Positions 1 through 8,681 of a DNA stretch of 58,778 bases are shown here, in pieces. Source of the DNA: Cyclobacteriaceae bacterium. Its GTDB lineage: Bacteria; Bacteroidota; Bacteroidia; Cytophagales; Cyclobacteriaceae. A model generated the notes under the pieces. It was not told the origin of the DNA, made no database searches, and worked only from the letters and a program-made list of their open reading frames with translations. Numbering within the stretch: the stretch's first letter is position 1; each line of letters opens with the position of its first letter. Both the position numbers and the translations under genes were made by a program. The DNA lies in assembly GCA_020436165.1 (NCBI GenBank), contig JAGQYI010000055.1, positions 1 through 58,778 on the forward strand. The letters are read 5' to 3'.

Positions 1-348
1 ATGGTTTCAGCGAGTGAGGGACAATGTGTGAAGTACTCGAATGACGTGAGTTATCTGGTAAGTGGTATTGACAGGGTAGGTGACAACTCAGAGTTATCTA
101 TCTATCCCAACCCGGTAAATAATGGAGTCATCTTTGTATTAGCAGACTTCATGGATGTAAATACAATTATGGTAAGTTCAATAGGGGGCAAAATAGTTTT
201 ATCAAAATCTATTAAGATAAGTGTTCCGGAACCAACTCTACAGGAAATCGAATTACCCGGAGACATTCATGAAGGAATATATTGCCTAATACTGGTAAAG
301 AGTAATTTTTCGATTTTCAGGACTTTTCTAGTCCATTCTAACAAGTAA
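1..348 (+). CDS. C-terminal end of a T9SS-exported protein (partial)
   Basis: Only the last 115 residues are visible. Residues about 33-115 form a type A T9SS sorting domain: a YPNP motif follows a short SIYP strand, then come alternating strands and a GIY-containing turn near the end. In Bacteroidota such domains send proteins across the outer membrane through the gliding/Por machinery and are removed on export. An ATG lies at base 1, but a sorting domain is normally the tail of a larger protein, so this is almost certainly cut by the window edge and the true start is upstream. The function of the passenger domain cannot be seen. It faces the minus-strand gene ending at 462, with about 110 bases between them. 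Confidence 0.8.
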   Translation: MVSASEGQCVKYSNDVSYLVSGIDRVGDNSELSIYPNPVNNGVIFVLADFMDVNTIMVSSIGGKIVLSKSIKISVPEPTLQEIELPGDIHEGIYCLILVKSNFSIFRTFLVHSNK

Positions 349-461
349 TCATTAGGTTATTTGAAACTTAGACTAAATGCCTTTAATCCATGTTTATTAA
401 TTTTTTAAACCTAAAGCTAATATTATCTTCAACTTGTCATGACAGTTGGAGCCGGTCATTT

Positions 462-965
462 TTAGTAATCTAAATAGACCCTTTCATCTTTTACCTCCCA
501 GCTATCTTTTTCTTTCTTATAGATAACAATTCTTTCATTGCCACCTATAATTCTATCCTCTGATTCGTTTAGATAGAAAATTGAAAGATTTGAGATAGCA
601 TTGGACCTAGTAGAATCAAAAATAAAATTGGAGAAAAAAAATTGAACTTTATGTTTGCCTTTATCAAAATCAAACTTTGAATTTAATACTTGATTTATTT
701 TAGCTGAATCGAATTTGATTCTGACGGAATCACGTAGAACTTTTGGAGGAAAAAAGGAAACATCAATAAAACCACTTGGGCCGAGACCATTTGAAAAAAA
801 TATTTCTTTATTAAATCTTGAGGTATCAACTTTATATTTGTTTTGAACAAACCAATTTTCAATTAAATCGATAATCATTTCATCCCTATTATCTTCATTT
901 TTTTGATCTGCTACTTTATTTGTAGAGCATCCAATTAATAGGAAAATTATTATCCCGTATTTCAT
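462..965 (-). CDS. Small hypothetical lipoprotein
   Basis: I do not recognise this family. The reading frame opens at 1001, but the ATG at 965 starts a compact lipoprotein signal (MKYGIIIFLLIGCS) with the lipidated Cys at residue 14, so 965 is preferred. The longer form would overlap the upstream GH92 gene by 14 nt. The mature part is about 150 residues, charged and strand-rich, with alternating polar and aromatic residues, resembling a NTF2-like or lipocalin-like small periplasmic protein, though no motif proves this. It is the last gene of the run DinB, GNAT, GH92, lipoprotein and is probably co-transcribed with GH92. Sequence composition is more A/T-rich than GH92. Confidence 0.65.
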   Translation of the reverse strand: MKYGIIIFLLIGCSTNKVADQKNEDNRDEMIIDLIENWFVQNKYKVDTSRFNKEIFFSNGLGPSGFIDVSFFPPKVLRDSVRIKFDSAKINQVLNSKFDFDKGKHKVQFFFSNFIFDSTRSNAISNLSIFYLNESEDRIIGGNERIVIYKKEKDSWEVKDERVYLDY

Positions 966-987
966 AATTTTTGAATTCGGTAGAATT

Positions 988-3306
988 CTACTTTTTAGCA
1001 TTGCTGCTCATATGATATGTAATACTTCCACCATTCTTAATTTCATAATACATAAGCGCATATCCCTCCAAAGGTTTCCCATTCACTTCCACTTTGTCAA
1101 CATACACATTTTCTCCTCCTTGATTTACGGTGTTAATGGTTAAAGTTTTACCATCTCCTAGTTGCAGAACAGCCTTTACCACAGACGGGCTGCCAATGGC
1201 ATATTCGTTTGAACCTGGCGTTACCGGGTAAAAACCAAGCGCACTAAAAATATACCAGGCACTCATTTGTCCGGCATCGTCATTACCGCAGAGACCATCT
1301 TCGGTATCGCTGTACATCGTTTTTACAATCATGCGTACACGTTCTTGGGTTTTCCAGGGGTCGTTGGTCCAGTTGTAGAGGTAGGGGATATGATGCCCTG
1401 GTTCGTTGCCATGCACGTAGTTGCCTATAATGCCATCACGGGTAATGTCTTCGTTCTTTTCAATGTATTTATCTTCAATTTCTGTAGTAAATATTTTATC
1501 CAGGTGTGCCGAGAAGGCATCCTTACCACCCATCATCTCAACCATTTGTTCAATATCTTGTGGCACATACAAACCATAATTCAGGGCATTGCCTTCAATA
1601 AATCCCTGACCTTCAGTATCCATAGGGTCATAGGTTGCCCGCCATTGGCCATTTGAAAGTTTGGGTCGCATGTAACCAATGTCAGGGTCATAGACATTCT
1701 TGTAGCTTTCAGAACGTTTCATAAATTCATTATAAACCTCTAAATTGCCTGCTTTTTTAGCAATCTGGGCTATGCACCAGTCATCATAAGCATATTCCAG
1801 TGTTTTTGAGACTGAATTCGAGCTTTGATCTTCGGCTACAAATCCCAGCTCTTTGTAGCTTGTAATACCATCGTAATAATCAACATTAGCTGTACTCACA
1901 CATGCTTTTAGCGCCCTGTTTAAGTCTACATCGGTGGTGCCTTTGGCAACAGCATCGGCAATTACCGAAACGGAGTGATAACCTACCATACACCAGTTTT
2001 CATTTGCATAATGGCTCCAAACAGGCAGCATGTGGTGTACACTTTGTTTGTAATGCGCCAGCATGGATTTTACCATGCTGTTATTACGCTGAGGCTCAAT
2101 TAAGTTAAACAATGGGTGCAGTGCCCGGTAGGTGTCCCAGAGCGAAAAGATAGTATAGTTAGTGAATCCTGTAGATGTATATATGTTGTGATCAAGTCCA
2201 CGATAACGCCCATCTGCATCTTCATAAAGAATAGGGCTGAGCATAGTATGATAAAGGGCAGTATAAAAGGTTGTCTTTTGAGCTTCAGTCTCTGTTTCAA
2301 CAATAATTTTTGATAATTCATTGTTCCACTTTTCCTGGGTTTTTTCTTTCACGTTATCAAAATCCCATTCAGGTATTTCGGTTTGCAAATTATTAAGTGC
2401 TCCGTTCGTACTTACAGGCGATAGTGCAAACTTGATCTTCAGCTTTTCTCTGTCTGTGGTTGAAAAGTTGAAATAGGCACAAATGTTTTTACCTGCCATT
2501 TCAGGAAAATTCTCCGTTTCGTTGAACTTACGGTAAAAGCCATTATACATTACTCTGTCATACTTTTTGTGCCCATAACTGGTAAAGGGTTTTGAGAACT
2601 GCATGGCAAAAAACTCTATCCGCGTGCGCGCCCAGCCATTGGTTTGGCGATATCCGGTTACGGTAGAGTCGTTTTCTACGCGTACGAACGTCCACACATT
2701 TTTGTCTTCATAATCGTAAATATTGCTTCGCAAATCAAGGATAATATGCGCACTATCCGATTGCGGCATGGTATATTGGTGAAAGCCAACTCTTTCTGTG
2801 GAGGTCATTTCGGCTTTAATTCCGTAGTCATCCAGCTCTACTTCGTAGTAACCTGGTTCTGCATGTTCGGTTGAATGTGAGAATTGAGAATGATAACCGC
2901 TATGAGGTATGGCAGGATCTCCTGGTTCCAGTTGAAGTTTGCCTACGGTAGGCATAATCAGAAAATCGCCTAAATCGGAGTGACCTGTTCCACTAAAGTG
3001 CGTATGGCTAAAGCCAAAAATGGTACTGTCTTCGTATTGGTAGCCAGCACAATAACTGTACACCAAAGGGTTGTACTTTCCATCTTTGAACATAGGTTGC
3101 TGATTGGTTTCCGGGCTTAGCTGAACCATTCCAAAAGGAGCAGTAGCACCCGGGAACGTGTGCCCCATACGTTTTGTGCCAATAAATGGATTTACATATT
3201 GTATAAGCTTAGGGGAGCTGCTGGGAGTTTTTTCATTACTACTCTCATTTTTTTGACAGGAATAGCCAAGCAAGAGTAGGGCTATCAAAGTAAGATAAAG
3301 CTTCAT
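988..3306 (-). CDS. GH92 family alpha-mannosidase lipoprotein
   Basis: 772 residues, the usual length for glycoside hydrolase family 92, whose members are calcium-dependent inverting exo-alpha-mannosidases acting on N-glycans or fungal mannans. A lipoprotein signal (LLLLGYSC, Cys17) places it in the periplasm or on the cell surface. The N-terminal beta-sandwich begins near residue 37 with the family's NPFIGT segment, followed by PFGMVQLSP. The (alpha/alpha)6 domain carries GNEPGHH at about 633-639 and CGNDDAGQMSAW at about 673-684, both hallmarks of GH92. The start overlaps the GNAT stop by 4 nt (ATGA), so the genes are translationally linked. Linkage specificity (alpha-1,2, 1,3 or 1,6) cannot be assigned from sequence alone. 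It stands apart from the SusCD locus and may serve a different glycan. Confidence 0.93.
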   Translation of the reverse strand: MKLYLTLIALLLLGYSCQKNESSNEKTPSSSPKLIQYVNPFIGTKRMGHTFPGATAPFGMVQLSPETNQQPMFKDGKYNPLVYSYCAGYQYEDSTIFGFSHTHFSGTGHSDLGDFLIMPTVGKLQLEPGDPAIPHSGYHSQFSHSTEHAEPGYYEVELDDYGIKAEMTSTERVGFHQYTMPQSDSAHIILDLRSNIYDYEDKNVWTFVRVENDSTVTGYRQTNGWARTRIEFFAMQFSKPFTSYGHKKYDRVMYNGFYRKFNETENFPEMAGKNICAYFNFSTTDREKLKIKFALSPVSTNGALNNLQTEIPEWDFDNVKEKTQEKWNNELSKIIVETETEAQKTTFYTALYHTMLSPILYEDADGRYRGLDHNIYTSTGFTNYTIFSLWDTYRALHPLFNLIEPQRNNSMVKSMLAHYKQSVHHMLPVWSHYANENWCMVGYHSVSVIADAVAKGTTDVDLNRALKACVSTANVDYYDGITSYKELGFVAEDQSSNSVSKTLEYAYDDWCIAQIAKKAGNLEVYNEFMKRSESYKNVYDPDIGYMRPKLSNGQWRATYDPMDTEGQGFIEGNALNYGLYVPQDIEQMVEMMGGKDAFSAHLDKIFTTEIEDKYIEKNEDITRDGIIGNYVHGNEPGHHIPYLYNWTNDPWKTQERVRMIVKTMYSDTEDGLCGNDDAGQMSAWYIFSALGFYPVTPGSNEYAIGSPSVVKAVLQLGDGKTLTINTVNQGGENVYVDKVEVNGKPLEGYALMYYEIKNGGSITYHMSSNAKK

Positions 3307-3764
3307 TTCTTTTCCTTTATTTTCTTTTCAAAACAAATGCTATTGTCCATATTTTCATATGGATGAAAGTTTGGAATGATGGAATAACCGAGCTTTTTGT
3401 AAAGATTTACAGCTTCGATTTGCCTCTTGCCGGTTTCCAAAACACATGTATCAAAAGATAGCTCGTTAGCCCATATTTCAAGAGCCTTTACTATGGTTGT
3501 TGCAATTCCCAAACCTCTTTTCTCCGGCACCACATACATTCTTTTTATTTCTACTGCTCCTTTGTGCTTTTCACGGATGGCGCCACAACCAACCGGCATT
3601 TCATTAGTATAGGCCACTAAAGCATATTTAATTTTTTCAAGTGTATTGAACTGAGCATAAAACGCATGCTCATCTCCGTCCAGAATTGCCAGACTTTTAT
3701 CCAGTTGACGCACAAGCTCTATAAAATCAGGGTTTTCAGAATTGGTGCGTATAATCTCTATCAT
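3303..3764 (-). CDS. GNAT family N-acetyltransferase
   Basis: 153 residues, full length for a single GNAT domain. The acetyl-CoA binding motif A is visible as VVPEKRGLGIATTIVKALE (Q/RxxGxG/A type), preceded by the strand AVEIKRMYV and followed by the C-terminal segment AVNLYKKLGYSII that is typical of the fold. The substrate is unknown; GNATs acetylate amines on small molecules, antibiotics or proteins. It overlaps GH92 by 4 nt downstream and the DinB gene by 1 nt upstream, so all three are probably one transcript. Cytoplasmic; no signal peptide. Confidence 0.88.
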   Translation of the reverse strand: MIEIIRTNSENPDFIELVRQLDKSLAILDGDEHAFYAQFNTLEKIKYALVAYTNEMPVGCGAIREKHKGAVEIKRMYVVPEKRGLGIATTIVKALEIWANELSFDTCVLETGKRQIEAVNLYKKLGYSIIPNFHPYENMDNSICFEKKIKEKK

Positions 3765-4225
3765 TACTTCTCTGAGCCACTTTTGAGCAGAGATATTTGT
3801 CCCAAATGATAAATATCGTGCTCTAGTATTCCTTCCATTAAATACTCGAAGTTATATTTTCTACCCGGCACTTCATTCGCAAGCCATTCATCGCTGGATT
3901 GCCTGGAAAGAAGTGTGATTAGTTCTTTATGGGATGTTTTGAAATCTTCGGCTAATCTTGAAAAATCTGATGTAGAATAGGTTTTTCCCTTTTGCCAGTC
4001 CGTAGTAGATGTAATGTCGTATTCTCCATTACCTTTTAGTTTCTCCATGGTAAAGTTTCTCCAGGCAATCATGTGCTCAACGATCTGGCCAATCGAATTG
4101 CCATTTCCGATAGAAAAATTGGGGTCAACAAATTGCTGATTTAAAATATCTGCAATACATGAGCCGTACCATGGGTCTCCGCTGTAAACTTGTTCAAGAC
4201 GATTGATAAGATGGGTTGTTTTCAT
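3764..4225 (-). CDS. DinB-like four-helix bundle protein
   Basis: 153 residues, matching the DinB/YfiT-like superfamily: four helices with metal-ligand histidines spread over the chain. Visible candidates are the His in GQIVEHMIAWR and the late pair in ILEHDIYHLGQISLL, the family's closing H-x3-H signature. Members are often thiol-dependent transferases (mycothiol or bacillithiol) or damage-inducible proteins of unknown activity. It is the first gene of the DinB-GNAT-GH92-lipoprotein run. The upstream 81-nt gap has a weak match to the Bacteroidota -7 box (7 of 8, minus strand, near 4245-4252). Physiological role not known. Confidence 0.85.
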   Translation of the reverse strand: MKTTHLINRLEQVYSGDPWYGSCIADILNQQFVDPNFSIGNGNSIGQIVEHMIAWRNFTMEKLKGNGEYDITSTTDWQKGKTYSTSDFSRLAEDFKTSHKELITLLSRQSSDEWLANEVPGRKYNFEYLMEGILEHDIYHLGQISLLKSGSEK

Positions 4226-4306
4226 CGATTAAATTTTTCGTTTAGAAAAATACGTAGAATTTGATGAAAAGCTAAATGGAAGGTTTGGAATATAAATGAC
4301 TGAGAG

Positions 4307-5347
4307 CTAAATCTGAGGCTCTTGCTGACTCAGGCAGTGAAAACTTCCAAGCCCCCATACAATGTCCGTTGAATCGATGCCGATAACCTTTCGGTCTTTG
4401 AAAAGATTAGTTAGAATTTCAAGGGCAAGAGGATCGTTTTTGGGATCTCGGTAAGTAGGCACTACAACGCAGGCATTAGCAATATAAAAGTTGGCATAAG
4501 ACGCAGGAAGTCGTTGCCCCTCATAATAAACCGGATTGGGCATAAGAAGCTCAATAATGTTCAATGGGGAACCATCCGAAAACCTGAAAGTCTTCAACTT
4601 TTCGAGGTTTTCCTGTAATGGTTTATGGTTTTCATCAGAAGCATCCGGTTCAACTACGGTTACCACCGTATTATTATTTACGAAGCGGGTTATGTCGTCA
4701 ATATGCCCATCTGTATCGTCACCAACAATGCCGTCACCCAACCACCACACCTCAGTGGCTCCGTAGTATTCTTTTAGGTAGTTTTCAATCTCGGCCTGAC
4801 TTAAGTGCGGATTTCTGTTTTTATTGAGCAGGCAAGAGGTGGTGGTAAGAATAATTCCTTCTTCATTAAAATCAACGGAACCTCCTTCCATTATTATGCC
4901 CGGGTTAAATGTTTGCAAGGCTAGCTTATCGGCTACTTTTCCGGGTATTTGGTTGTCCAGATCAAAGGGAGGATATTTTTCTCCCCATGCGTTATAGCCC
5001 CAGTTTATCACAGCTTTTTCGCTTCCATTGGTAACAAACGCAGGGCCATGATCTCGGCACCAGGCATCGTTGGTAGGGTGGTGGTAGAATTTTATTTTTG
5101 ACAGATCCGCATCTGCAGCTTTCAGGTATTTTCTGGCTTCGGTTTCCATTTTGGCATCTGCAACATTAATGCACACTTCTTCGCCTTCGGCCACCGCTTT
5201 TACAAACTCACAATAAGGCTTGTAAATGGATTCAATTTTGCCAGGCCAGGAATCTTTATTATGAGGCCAGCTTAACCAGGTAGCTCTGTGAGGGTGCCAT
5301 TCAGCAGGGAACCGGAATCCTAGAGATTTGGGGGTGTCTTGAGGCAT
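4307..5347 (-). CDS. aguA: Agmatine deiminase
   Basis: Converts agmatine to N-carbamoylputrescine and ammonia, the first step of the two-step arginine-decarboxylase route to putrescine. The family is recognised from HNKDSWPG near the N-terminus, WCRDHGPAF, GDDTDGHIDDITRF with the catalytic His/Asp residues, and the C-terminal GLGSFHCLSQQEP bearing the nucleophilic Cys (about residue 338 of 346). The frame is open to 5389, but that start would sit 41 nt inside aguB. The ATG at 5347 follows the aguB stop by 1 nt and gives the normal 346-residue length, so it is preferred. Cytoplasmic. Tight coupling with aguB shows a two-gene polyamine operon. Confidence 0.95.
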   Translation of the reverse strand: MPQDTPKSLGFRFPAEWHPHRATWLSWPHNKDSWPGKIESIYKPYCEFVKAVAEGEEVCINVADAKMETEARKYLKAADADLSKIKFYHHPTNDAWCRDHGPAFVTNGSEKAVINWGYNAWGEKYPPFDLDNQIPGKVADKLALQTFNPGIIMEGGSVDFNEEGIILTTTSCLLNKNRNPHLSQAEIENYLKEYYGATEVWWLGDGIVGDDTDGHIDDITRFVNNNTVVTVVEPDASDENHKPLQENLEKLKTFRFSDGSPLNIIELLMPNPVYYEGQRLPASYANFYIANACVVVPTYRDPKNDPLALEILTNLFKDRKVIGIDSTDIVWGLGSFHCLSQQEPQI

Positions 5348-5348
5348 T

Positions 5349-6224
5349 CTATTCGTCAATAAAACGCTTTTCAATTGGAGAGTAGGCATCTATTCTACGA
5401 TCGCGCAGGAACGGCCAGTGTACCCGGTAGCTGTCTGATTTGTTCATATCGACAGGAACAACCTGAACCGTTTCTTCCAAATGTGGTGCCTTGTATTCCA
5501 GCCAGCCAAAGGCATTGGTAACAAAAGAACCACCCCAAAACTGCATGTCGCCCTCCACGCCTGTTCGGTTTACACCAATTACGGGTACTCCATTGGCAAC
5601 GGCATGTGATTGCTGAATAGTTTGCCAGGCGTTGTGCTGTTCCTGGTTGGTTTGCTCATCCTGATCTTTGTGCCAACCAATAGCGGTTGGATAAAATAGC
5701 ATTTCAGCCCCCATCAGCGAAGTAATTCGCGCGGCTTCCGGGTACCATTGATCCCAGCACACCAATACGCCAACTTTAGCGTACCTGGTCTCAAAAACTT
5801 TGAAGCCAAGATCACCAGGAGTAAAGTAGAATTTCTCATAATAACCCGGATCATCCGGAATATGCATTTTTCGGTATTTGCCTAAATAGCTTCCGTCTGC
5901 ATCTATAACCGCAGCGGTATTATGATATAGTCCTTGGGCCCTTTTTTCAAAAAGAGAAGCTACGATAACTATATTGTGTTTTTTAGCAAGCTTAGAAAAG
6001 AACTCGGTTGTAGGGCCGGGGATTTCTTCTGCCAGATTAAAATTATCGTAGTCCTCTACATCGCAGAAATAGGTGGATCGAAAAAGCTCTTGCAGGCAAA
6101 CAATCTGAGCACCCTTTGCGGCAGCTTCTTCAATGCCTTTTACGGCTTTTCGCATGTTATCTTCCAAATCTTTGCTGCAAGTGGTTTGTACAATACCTAC
6201 GTTAACAATTCGGTCTCTTGCCAT
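5349..6224 (-). CDS. aguB: N-carbamoylputrescine amidase
   Basis: 291-residue nitrilase-superfamily amidohydrolase that hydrolyses N-carbamoylputrescine to putrescine, CO2 and ammonia, completing the pathway opened by agmatine deiminase. The Glu-Lys-Cys triad is visible: Glu in CLQELFRSTYF, Lys in YRKMHIPDDPGYYEKFYF and Cys in VLVCWDQWYPEAAR. The extended KMHIPDDPGYYEKF segment and the ending RRIDAYSPI are specific to the carbamoylputrescine amidase branch rather than generic nitrilases. It is the first gene of the aguB-aguA pair. No arginine decarboxylase is in the window. No strong promoter box was found in the 114 nt upstream. Confidence 0.95.
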   Translation of the reverse strand: MARDRIVNVGIVQTTCSKDLEDNMRKAVKGIEEAAAKGAQIVCLQELFRSTYFCDVEDYDNFNLAEEIPGPTTEFFSKLAKKHNIVIVASLFEKRAQGLYHNTAAVIDADGSYLGKYRKMHIPDDPGYYEKFYFTPGDLGFKVFETRYAKVGVLVCWDQWYPEAARITSLMGAEMLFYPTAIGWHKDQDEQTNQEQHNAWQTIQQSHAVANGVPVIGVNRTGVEGDMQFWGGSFVTNAFGWLEYKAPHLEETVQVVPVDMNKSDSYRVHWPFLRDRRIDAYSPIEKRFIDE

Positions 6225-6338
6225 AGCTAAAACAATTTATTCGTGCGAAGTTCGGGAATAGTTAGCAGAAATTTAAAAAAATAATCTAACTCGATATTCA
6301 GATTGCGCTTGGTATGTGGATAATGTTTAATGGTGAGC

Positions 6339-8525
6339 TTACTTCGAAATACTGATCTTACTAACAAATTGTTGATTGGTTGTTCTAACATTAATTAGCA
6401 GTAGTCCATTTTCTATTACATTCAGGTCTATTTTATAGGTTTTTTCTTTTGGTTGTGCCCTAAATATTAATTTACCTGATAAATTCAAAATCATAATATC
6501 TTCTATAACTTCTTTTGATTCGATAGTTAGGAATGCATGTGCTGGATTTGGATAAATTTTTATAGATGGTTTCTCTTCATGGGTACCTAAAACATTATCT
6601 TCCTTTGTAATGGTATCGAAGTTTTCATATACATCACAATGCTGGGCAGTACCTGGCATATTGGCATCCATCCATATTAACCTATTGCTAATCCAGTTTT
6701 TCATTGCGATAATAACTTCATCATAAGTCGATGCCTGAGCAAAGTATGAAGGGTTGGGCCATAAATAGGTGCCAAGAACCGGCCAGCGTTCGAAATTTCT
6801 TACCTGAGCTTCTGCAACTTCATTGGTAAATGAATCGATATAATCATTTAGGGATTCATTACTCAAAACACTTTGTCTTAATTCATTCCATCTGCATTGC
6901 AATGCGTTTGTAAACACAGTGTCCTTTAGCATATTATTCCACCAAAACGGACTACTGCCCGAGCATTGATAATAGACCCAACCGGTTGGGTCATCTCCAC
7001 CACAATAATCTGCATTGCCAAAAGAGAAATTAAAGTCCCAGTAGCCACACTTTATTTTTCTGTCTTTGCTGTCCTTGTCTTTATAAAAGTAGGAGCTGAG
7101 GCGGTACGCATCCACATTTTTACTAAACTCATTTATAATAAAATTATCAACAAAAGATCTTAGATCAATATATTCGGTATAATGCTTGTCCTTAGAATTA
7201 AAGTAGGTAGTAGAGGCAATGGCTTTTTCAAAATCATCAACGTATTGCTTTATATATGCTTTTTGTTCAGGAACAATATCTTTAGGTTTGGGGTAATAAT
7301 ATTGAAAGAATAGCCTGTAATTACCATTATAAACATTATAATTTGAGGACCATCCATCATCTTCCACCCAATCAATCTGAAAAATATAACCTCCGGTTAG
7401 GTCGTCTCCGCTCACTTCATCGGAATCCAATTTTGAGATATCAACCCTGCCTTTATCTCTTTTTATTTTTTCCATCAATACGTAAACTCCTAGGTATTCA
7501 TCGTTGATAAGTAGTTCAACGAATTTTGTTCTACTAGCATAATGCCCCATTTCATTGGCCAGCTTCATGGCTAATCTGTTATTGATTAATGATTTGTCAG
7601 GATATGGGCCATATAGAATAAAGTCTTCTTCACTTGGGAAACCCAGAAGAGTAGTATCCATGTCGTTATCAAACTCGTCTCTCATTTCAAAACCATATGA
7701 TTTTTTATCAAAGTAGAGAGATGAATTTCCACGCAGTTCAATCCCGCAATACCCAAAATATTCAAACTCATCGAAAAGGTGGTTTATTTCCCCGATACCA
7801 TTGTTTATTATGCCGATAGTGGCAGGTATTTTGGGTTCATCTACTATTTCCTGATTATTTGTATTAATTATAACTAACGGCAAATTAGATTCTTCGAAAT
7901 TTAATGGAGCCTGGAACCATGAAGGTACCGGCCTGTAGTCTTGAGAGCTATTACTAATTCCAAAAGAAAGTATTGGTATTGCTGATAGATCTGAAGAAGT
8001 TGAACTTTCATTATGTACTTCTACAGCAAGGATATTGTTACCCTCAACCAATAAAGCAGGGTCTATTGAAAAACTCGCTGGCAGTTGGCCCTGGTAAAGA
8101 CTTGCCTCATGTAACCCATCAGCAAATTGATCGTAGGTGGGCGTATTACCCGATACAAGACTTCTCGTTATTTCAGAGCCGTTGAGGTAAGCAACAAATC
8201 CATCATCGTAATCCATGTGCAAAAGCACCTGATCTATGGCAGTAAGGTCTGTTACATTAAAAATCTTTCTGATGTAAACAGACGCGATACCACTATTTAG
8301 CACGGTGTTATCATCGTTATCGCCATAACCAAATCCTGAATTCCCTACTGACCATCCACTATCATCAAATTCAGTATTTATCCAACTCTCATTGGGTTGG
8401 CTAGCGGGTACCAAATAAGACCATTCATCACCTTCAAGTATAACAGATTCCCAATGGTCGGTTTGAGCCCATACAACAAGATGGGATATCCACATGATAA
8501 CACCCACCGATATCTTTTTATACAT
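6339..8525 (-). CDS. CotH-kinase-like protein with T9SS sorting domain
   Basis: 728 residues in three parts. After a signal peptide (cleaved after VVWAQ), residues about 25-195 look like a jelly-roll or galactose-binding-like module. Residues about 210-610 match the CotH family, first known as spore coat kinases: IELRGNSS, GYIFQIDW and the metal-site segment GYWDFNFSFGNADY are visible. Residues about 650-728 form a T9SS type A sorting domain starting at KIYPNP, so the protein is exported to or released from the cell surface. The substrate is unknown; related Bacteroidota proteins are common but uncharacterised. A perfect -7 box (TATCTTTG) lies 23 nt upstream of the ATG, and a palindrome lies just behind it. 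Divergent from the GH31 operon, so possibly co-regulated. Confidence 0.87.
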   Translation of the reverse strand: MYKKISVGVIMWISHLVVWAQTDHWESVILEGDEWSYLVPASQPNESWINTEFDDSGWSVGNSGFGYGDNDDNTVLNSGIASVYIRKIFNVTDLTAIDQVLLHMDYDDGFVAYLNGSEITRSLVSGNTPTYDQFADGLHEASLYQGQLPASFSIDPALLVEGNNILAVEVHNESSTSSDLSAIPILSFGISNSSQDYRPVPSWFQAPLNFEESNLPLVIINTNNQEIVDEPKIPATIGIINNGIGEINHLFDEFEYFGYCGIELRGNSSLYFDKKSYGFEMRDEFDNDMDTTLLGFPSEEDFILYGPYPDKSLINNRLAMKLANEMGHYASRTKFVELLINDEYLGVYVLMEKIKRDKGRVDISKLDSDEVSGDDLTGGYIFQIDWVEDDGWSSNYNVYNGNYRLFFQYYYPKPKDIVPEQKAYIKQYVDDFEKAIASTTYFNSKDKHYTEYIDLRSFVDNFIINEFSKNVDAYRLSSYFYKDKDSKDRKIKCGYWDFNFSFGNADYCGGDDPTGWVYYQCSGSSPFWWNNMLKDTVFTNALQCRWNELRQSVLSNESLNDYIDSFTNEVAEAQVRNFERWPVLGTYLWPNPSYFAQASTYDEVIIAMKNWISNRLIWMDANMPGTAQHCDVYENFDTITKEDNVLGTHEEKPSIKIYPNPAHAFLTIESKEVIEDIMILNLSGKLIFRAQPKEKTYKIDLNVIENGLLLINVRTTNQQFVSKISISK

Positions 8526-8547
8526 TGTATTCTAAAAAATGTCTCTT

Positions 8548-8555
8548 CAAAGATA
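8548..8555 (-). promoter_or_regulatory. -7 promoter box of the CotH-like gene
   Basis: Read on the minus strand this is TATCTTTG, a perfect match to the Bacteroidota TAnnTTTG box. It implies a leader of under 20 nt before the ATG at 8525. No TTG box was seen at the usual -33 distance; that stretch is instead occupied by the palindrome at 8567-8587. Confidence 0.55.
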
Positions 8556-8566
8556 GTTCTTGTTAA

Positions 8567-8587
8567 CTAATCGATACCATCGATTAG
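8567..8587. promoter_or_regulatory. Palindromic operator candidate, divergent promoter region
   Basis: Perfect inverted repeat CTAATCGA-tacca-TCGATTAG (8-bp arms, 5-nt spacer), which also holds two ATCGAT hexamers. It begins 12 nt upstream of the -7 box of the CotH-like gene, where a bound regulator would cover the -33 region. The A/T-flanked central CG resembles LacI-family operators. The cognate regulator is not known. Confidence 0.5.
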
Positions 8588-8654
8588 CATTTGTAAAAAA
8601 TGGTAAAAAGAGATAATAAATACACTATTTATCCTTTTTTTGATATATCTTTTA

Positions 8655-8666
8655 GTAATCGATTAC
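8655..8666. promoter_or_regulatory. Palindromic operator candidate before the GH31 operon
   Basis: Perfect 12-bp palindrome GTAATCGATTAC, 15 nt before the GH31 ATG and just after a near-consensus -7 box (TATCTTTT, 8646-8653). A protein bound here would overlap the probable transcription start, fitting repression. It shares the AATCGA core with the site at 8567 and with the one upstream of susC at 27912. Confidence 0.5.
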
Positions 8667-8681
8667 CCTCTCTAATTAAAC

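Noticed and set aside
1-348. Complete 115-residue protein starting at base 1
   Set aside because: Almost the whole frame is a T9SS sorting domain, which does not occur alone; more likely the tail of a gene cut by the window edge.
1267-1656. Open frame of 129 codons on the plus strand
   Set aside because: It lies entirely inside the GH92 gene on the opposite strand and encodes no recognisable domain; a shadow of the coding strand.
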